Shown piece after piece: positions 7,640 to 10,303 of a stretch of 10,303 nt of DNA (position 1 is its first letter; the number at the start of each line of letters is the position of its first letter). The DNA is taken from the NCBI GenBank assembly GCA_035591015.1, contig JAXIUW010228507.1, forward strand, positions 1 through 10,303. The letters run 5' to 3'. The notes under the pieces were generated by a model. It was not told the origin of the DNA, did no database searches, and saw only the letters and a list, made by a program, of their open reading frames with translations. The position numbers were made by a program, and so were the translations under genes. Origin of the DNA: Cephalothrix simula. Its lineage: Eukaryota > Nemertea > Palaeonemertea > Archinemertea > Cephalotrichidae.

Positions 7640-7844
7640 TTCTAGCTAATTAGCTAATTCAAATAAAAATTTAACCACAATAGATATTTAAAGTAGTAGG
7701 TTATGTCCCACATACGCTTCATGTAAATGTCAATTGATTCAAAACGAGAAAGTCAAGAAACTGTCAAAGATAAAAAAATGTGATAATGATATGTTTTTAG
7801 GTTTGACTTGCTATAAATGATATGAACAAAAATAAGACTTTATA
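7640..7844. other. short AT-rich spacer between foldback elements
   Basis: About 200 bp separates the second and third foldback elements. It contains CTAGCTAATTAGCTAA near its left edge and an AATAAA (7662-7667). I see no gene or RNA structure in it. Confidence 0.5.
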
Positions 7845-7876
7845 TGGCGCGCGGACCAATCGAAAACCTTGACTCG

Positions 7877-7946
7877 TTGCAAGCAACTTAGCTAAATTGC
7901 ACCTAATTTAGCTTTATTGCACGCAATGATGTTATATTGCATCCAA
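7877..7946. repeat. four degenerate TTGCATGCAA decamers at exact 20-bp steps (left arm)
   Basis: TTGCAAGCAA (7877), TTGCACCTAA (7897), TTGCACGCAA (7917) and TTGCATCCAA (7937) start exactly 20 bp apart. The 10-bp linkers also resemble each other (TTAGCTAAAT, TTTAGCTTTA and so on). It is a tandem array with a 20-bp unit whose core is a palindrome, here partly eroded. Confidence 0.85.
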
Positions 7947-8051
7947 TTCAATTATCCAATAGAAAAATTGAATTTTTCATTTCTGACTTTTCCCTGATCT
8001 TCAATATTTGACACGTGATTTCTTTTGACCAATAAGAAAACTACATCGCTT

Positions 8052-8149
8052 TTGGATGTAATGAATGAAGCTCATTGCATGCAATATAAATCCATTGCAA
8101 TGAAGTAAAATTGCATGCTTTGAATTTCATTGAATTTCATTGCATGCAA
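8052..8149. repeat. inner palindrome cluster, left arm
   Basis: TTGGATGTAA (8052), perfect TTGCATGCAA (8075), TTGCAATGAA (8095), TTGCATGCTT (8111) and perfect TTGCATGCAA (8140). The spacing is less regular than in the outer array, as if small indels had disturbed a 20-bp unit. Confidence 0.7.
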
Positions 8150-8271
8150 TGAGCTCTCATTTCACCCACGTGATTCGATTTTTTGAACCATGGTTTTTCA
8201 TTGGTTAGTGCCAATCAACCAATGGAACGCTTCTAACAACAAGGTAATAATCCAGTTACAATGAGAACTTA

Positions 8272-8339
8272 TTGCATGCAATGAAATTCATAGCATGCAA
8301 TGGATTTATATTGCATGCAATGAGTTTCATTACATCCAA
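8272..8339. repeat. inner palindrome cluster, right arm
   Basis: TTGCATGCAA (8272), TAGCATGCAA (8291), TTGCATGCAA (8311) and TTACATCCAA (8330), at steps of 19, 20 and 19 bp. It is the inverted counterpart of the left inner cluster and is better preserved. Confidence 0.8.
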
Positions 8340-8444
8340 ATGTGATGTATTTTTCTTATTGGTCAAAATAAATCACGTGTCAAATACTGAAGGCCAGGGA
8401 ATGGTCAGAAATAAAAAATTCAATTTTTCTATTGGATAATTGAA

Positions 8445-8514
8445 TAGGATGCAATATAACTTCGTTGCATGCAATGAAGTTAAATTGCATGCAATTAAGC
8501 TAAGTTGCATGCAA
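8445..8514. repeat. four TTGCATGCAA-type decamers at exact 20-bp steps (right arm)
   Basis: TAGGATGCAA (8445) is followed by three perfect TTGCATGCAA copies at 8465, 8485 and 8505. This is the inverted partner of the array at 7877-7946 and is clearly less degenerate. Twenty base pairs is about two turns of the helix, so the palindromes face the same side of the DNA. Confidence 0.9.
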
Positions 8515-9082
8515 TGAATCGAGGTTTTCGAGGTTTCACGCGCCATAAAGTTACATGTATACGTACTCTGCAATTTAGTTTTATGCATTAAAAGAAACCC
8601 ACCACCATTGTAGTATTGATTAGTATTGCTAAAATACTTTTCTATTTTATTTAAATTTAAAAGCTTATGTAACAATCATTTTATTATGTTACAGTATATT
8701 GTATTGTTATATTTATGGTACTCAAGGATATATTTATCTAGTAGTACTTTTATTTTATAATTTACATTGTGTTACTGTTTTTTACGATTTCACTAAGAAG
8801 TTAGAAATGAGGATATGTATAAAACGCCATCATGGCAAAGTAATTTTTAATTAAGTAAGCAAAAATAAAAACTCAGTGCTGTGAGTTAGAAAAAATATAT
8901 GAAAAAAAATCTGTTATCTGTATTCATTGTTTTGTAGAAGTCGGAAATTCAATCAAGTGGAATAAGCTCTTTCTGATTTTTTTAGTGATTTAAGCGACTG
9001 TTAATTTTCAATTGTGAACGGTAACAGCAGGTAACAGCTAGTAATCTACTTCTAATTTTAAAAATTTAGCGACGCAAGTGGC

Positions 9083-9172
9083 CAAATATCGATTTGGTAT
9101 CCATTTCGGTTGGCTAACTTCCTGTTTACGCACCAATTAGCCTTTTTACCTTAGCGGATACCAAAGTGATAT
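9083..9172. repeat. short inverted repeat (TTTGGTATCC / GGATACCAAA)
   Basis: TTTGGTATCC at 9093-9102 pairs exactly with GGATACCAAA at 9156-9165. Flanking ATATC/GATAT extends the pairing imperfectly outward, and GGCTAA near 9112 may pair with TTAGCC near 9138 inside. It looks like a small or decayed foldback unit of about 90 bp. Confidence 0.55.
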
Positions 9173-9248
9173 ATTGAAAACGAATATTTATTTTAGATTG
9201 TTATAAGCTCATTTTATATGGCATACCAAACGGTCTTAAAATCCAAAA

Positions 9249-9444
9249 CAGGGGTCCTTGTTATTAAAAAGGGCCATTCTTAACAAAGAAAGGCACTTTT
9301 TAGCAAAGAAGGGTCCTTCTTTATTTTCCAATCAGTTTCTTTCCTTTCGATCACGTGACCTGCAAAAAGCTAATGATCAGCTGATGATATAGACAGTTCT
9401 TTAAGATAATTAGGAATTGCCCTTTTTTGAAAGAGGGGCCCTTG
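9249..9444. repeat. possible degraded MITE with 26-bp imperfect terminal inverted repeats
   Basis: The left end, 9249-9274 (starting CAGGGGTCCTTG), and the reverse complement of 9419-9444 (starting CAAGGGCCCC) match at 19 of 26 positions with no gap. The interior has the 8-bp inverted repeat AAAGAAGG/CCTTCTTT (9305-9312/9315-9322) and another CACGTG at about 9353. No target duplication was found outside the ends, so this could be a coincidence of low-complexity words. Confidence 0.3.
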
Positions 9445-9767
9445 TATGTTGGTGATATATTCTCATTATTGTTTTCAACATGCTAATGTGTTTAATTTAT
9501 CGAGTATTTCATAATCGTAATTTGAAATTTTGTATCATGAACAATACGTGCTAGCGTGAGTCCTGGCCTATTGGACACGAATTTCGAATACTTACATTTA
9601 ATTGACTTTGATTATAAAAACGCTAAAACTAAAATGATATGCACTCGAATAGTAATTTTCGCCTACGTAGAGTAAATTTTTTTGAATTTGAAACAAATTT
9701 GCCGCATTATCGAATAAGTTGAAATAAGAATTTTGTATACATTTTTTTAAATGTTATTCTTTATATA

Positions 9768-9783
9768 TATGATATATATCATA
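9768..9783. repeat. 16-bp perfect AT-rich palindrome
   Basis: TATGATATATATCATA is its own reverse complement and lies in a TA-rich run. It is probably a slippage product rather than a site with a function. Confidence 0.6.
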
Positions 9784-10102
9784 CAATGCATCTGTTGTGA
9801 AATTTCATATTGTTTATTTTCTGCATTTCTTTTCACGATACCTGTTGATACATTCAATTGAGCGGAAACATTTGTGGATATGCAACTAAGAGGTTATTTT
9901 ATTTCAATATACGTTACCTCACCTCAGCTTCACTAACGTTGATCGCTCACACCGGAAAAAAATGAGGGGGGTGATCAACGGACTACTAAGAGGTGTTATA
10001 CTACTATGACGCATTCCGTCTTTCGACATTGTGCACTCGACGTCTGTCCTTTCCTAAGATTTCTCATGTTTTTGGTTCTAAGGTTTCTTTGGTGATTTAT
10101 AT

Positions 10103-10144
10103 CTGAGGCTTCTCAGGTTTTTTCCTAAGATAGACTTCTTAGGA
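10103..10144. repeat. two adjacent small stem-loops
   Basis: CTGAG/CTCAG (10103-10107/10112-10116, 4-nt loop) is followed by TCCTAAGA/TCTTAGGA (10123-10130/10137-10144, 6-nt loop). They sit in a region with repeated CTAAG/CTTAG words. No run of T follows as in a bacterial terminator, and this is eukaryotic DNA; meaning unknown. Confidence 0.5.
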
Positions 10145-10303
10145 GTTCCAACTCTAAGAGGTGTGGTCCCTATAAACATAACCAAATCTATAACCATGTG
10201 ACTGTATATAGTAGCATGTTTCCATTTGATTCCAAGTTTTCTTGTTGTATTCATTGACAATAGAGGGAGCTATTCAATTCGTTATCAAAATGTGGTTCAA
10301 TAA

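Larger units (their letters stand above)
7845..8545. mobile_element. third foldback element, about 700 bp, with arms of about 300 bp
   Basis: The left arm (7845 to about 8160) and right arm (about 8260 to 8545) are inverted copies, by eye about 80-90% identical, with some small indels. The ends read TGGCGCG inward on both sides, and TA stands just outside each (7843-7844 and 8546-8547), compatible with a TA target duplication as in Tc1/mariner-related MITEs; TA is common, so this is weak. Each arm carries a palindrome array, a CACGTG (8012-8017, 8374-8379) and a CCAAT box (8029-8033, complement at 8358-8362). The spacer (8161-8259) has a third CACGTG (8167-8172) and a small hairpin, CATTGGTT/AACCAATG (8199-8206/8217-8224). 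There is no transposase. Confidence 0.85.
8546..10303. other. AT-rich noncoding tail of the window, no gene recognised
   Basis: There is no reading frame with recognisable protein similarity on either strand and no tRNA or rRNA. It contains small inverted repeats, listed separately, and a loose scatter of CTAAGAGGT (9886, 9986, 10154). It may hold an intergenic region, distal 3' UTR sequence or the intron of a neighbour. Confidence 0.55.

Noticed and set aside
7877-8514. Regularly spaced palindromes resembling a CRISPR array
   Set aside because: The units are 20 bp with 10-bp linkers that are themselves similar, arranged as mirrored arms in an animal genome; there are no unique spacers and no cas genes.
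8373-8675. 100-codon open frame on the minus strand
   Set aside because: It runs through the palindrome arrays of the foldback element and out of it; the peptide mirrors the repeat (CNL/SLHA-like words) and has no recognisable fold.
9937-9980. CGTTGATC/GATCAACG inverted repeat around a 28-nt gap
   Set aside because: Arms of only 8 bp with no outward extension; within chance expectation for this length of sequence.
10078-10260. 60-codon open frame on the minus strand
   Set aside because: Short, in low-complexity repeated DNA, with no similarity I recognise and no supporting splice or promoter signals.

Overview
The window reads as animal (metazoan) nuclear DNA. It holds one large intact protein-coding gene for a HECW-family (NEDD4-like) HECT E3 ubiquitin ligase. 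The rest is AT-rich noncoding DNA that contains at least three large inverted-repeat (foldback) elements. HECW proteins are an animal family. The HECT end of this protein is very close to vertebrate HECW1/HECW2, while the middle is strongly diverged, which suggests an invertebrate. The species cannot be named from this sequence.

Layout. 1-820: AT-rich upstream DNA with a perfect 13-bp inverted repeat (100-126), a possible poly(A) signal of an upstream gene (201-206), a consensus CRE (652-659) and two very short upstream ORFs (778-819 and 801-806) just before the main start codon. 821-6127: the HECW gene, 1768 codons with no intron, from the conserved N-terminal motif to the conserved C-terminus. 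6187-7039: a non-autonomous element with CAGGGG ends flanked by a 7-bp direct repeat, best fitting a hAT-like MITE; its left arm seems to carry a nested hairpin insertion. About 7064-7639: a second foldback element with long arms. 7845-8545: a third foldback element with arms of about 300 bp. These arms carry TTGCATGCAA-like palindromes about every 20 bp, plus CACGTG and CCAAT motifs. 8546-10303: AT-rich DNA with only small or degraded inverted repeats and no gene that I can support.

How the parts relate. No AATAAA lies between the HECW stop codon and position 7331, so the transcript's 3' UTR may run into the first foldback elements and form long double-stranded RNA. The lack of introns in a gene that is split into many exons in vertebrates makes an old retrocopy, or complete intron loss, the main question about this locus. 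No multi-gene system is visible. The best candidates for something new are the intronless HECW gene, its tight uORF arrangement and the ordered palindrome arrays in the third element.
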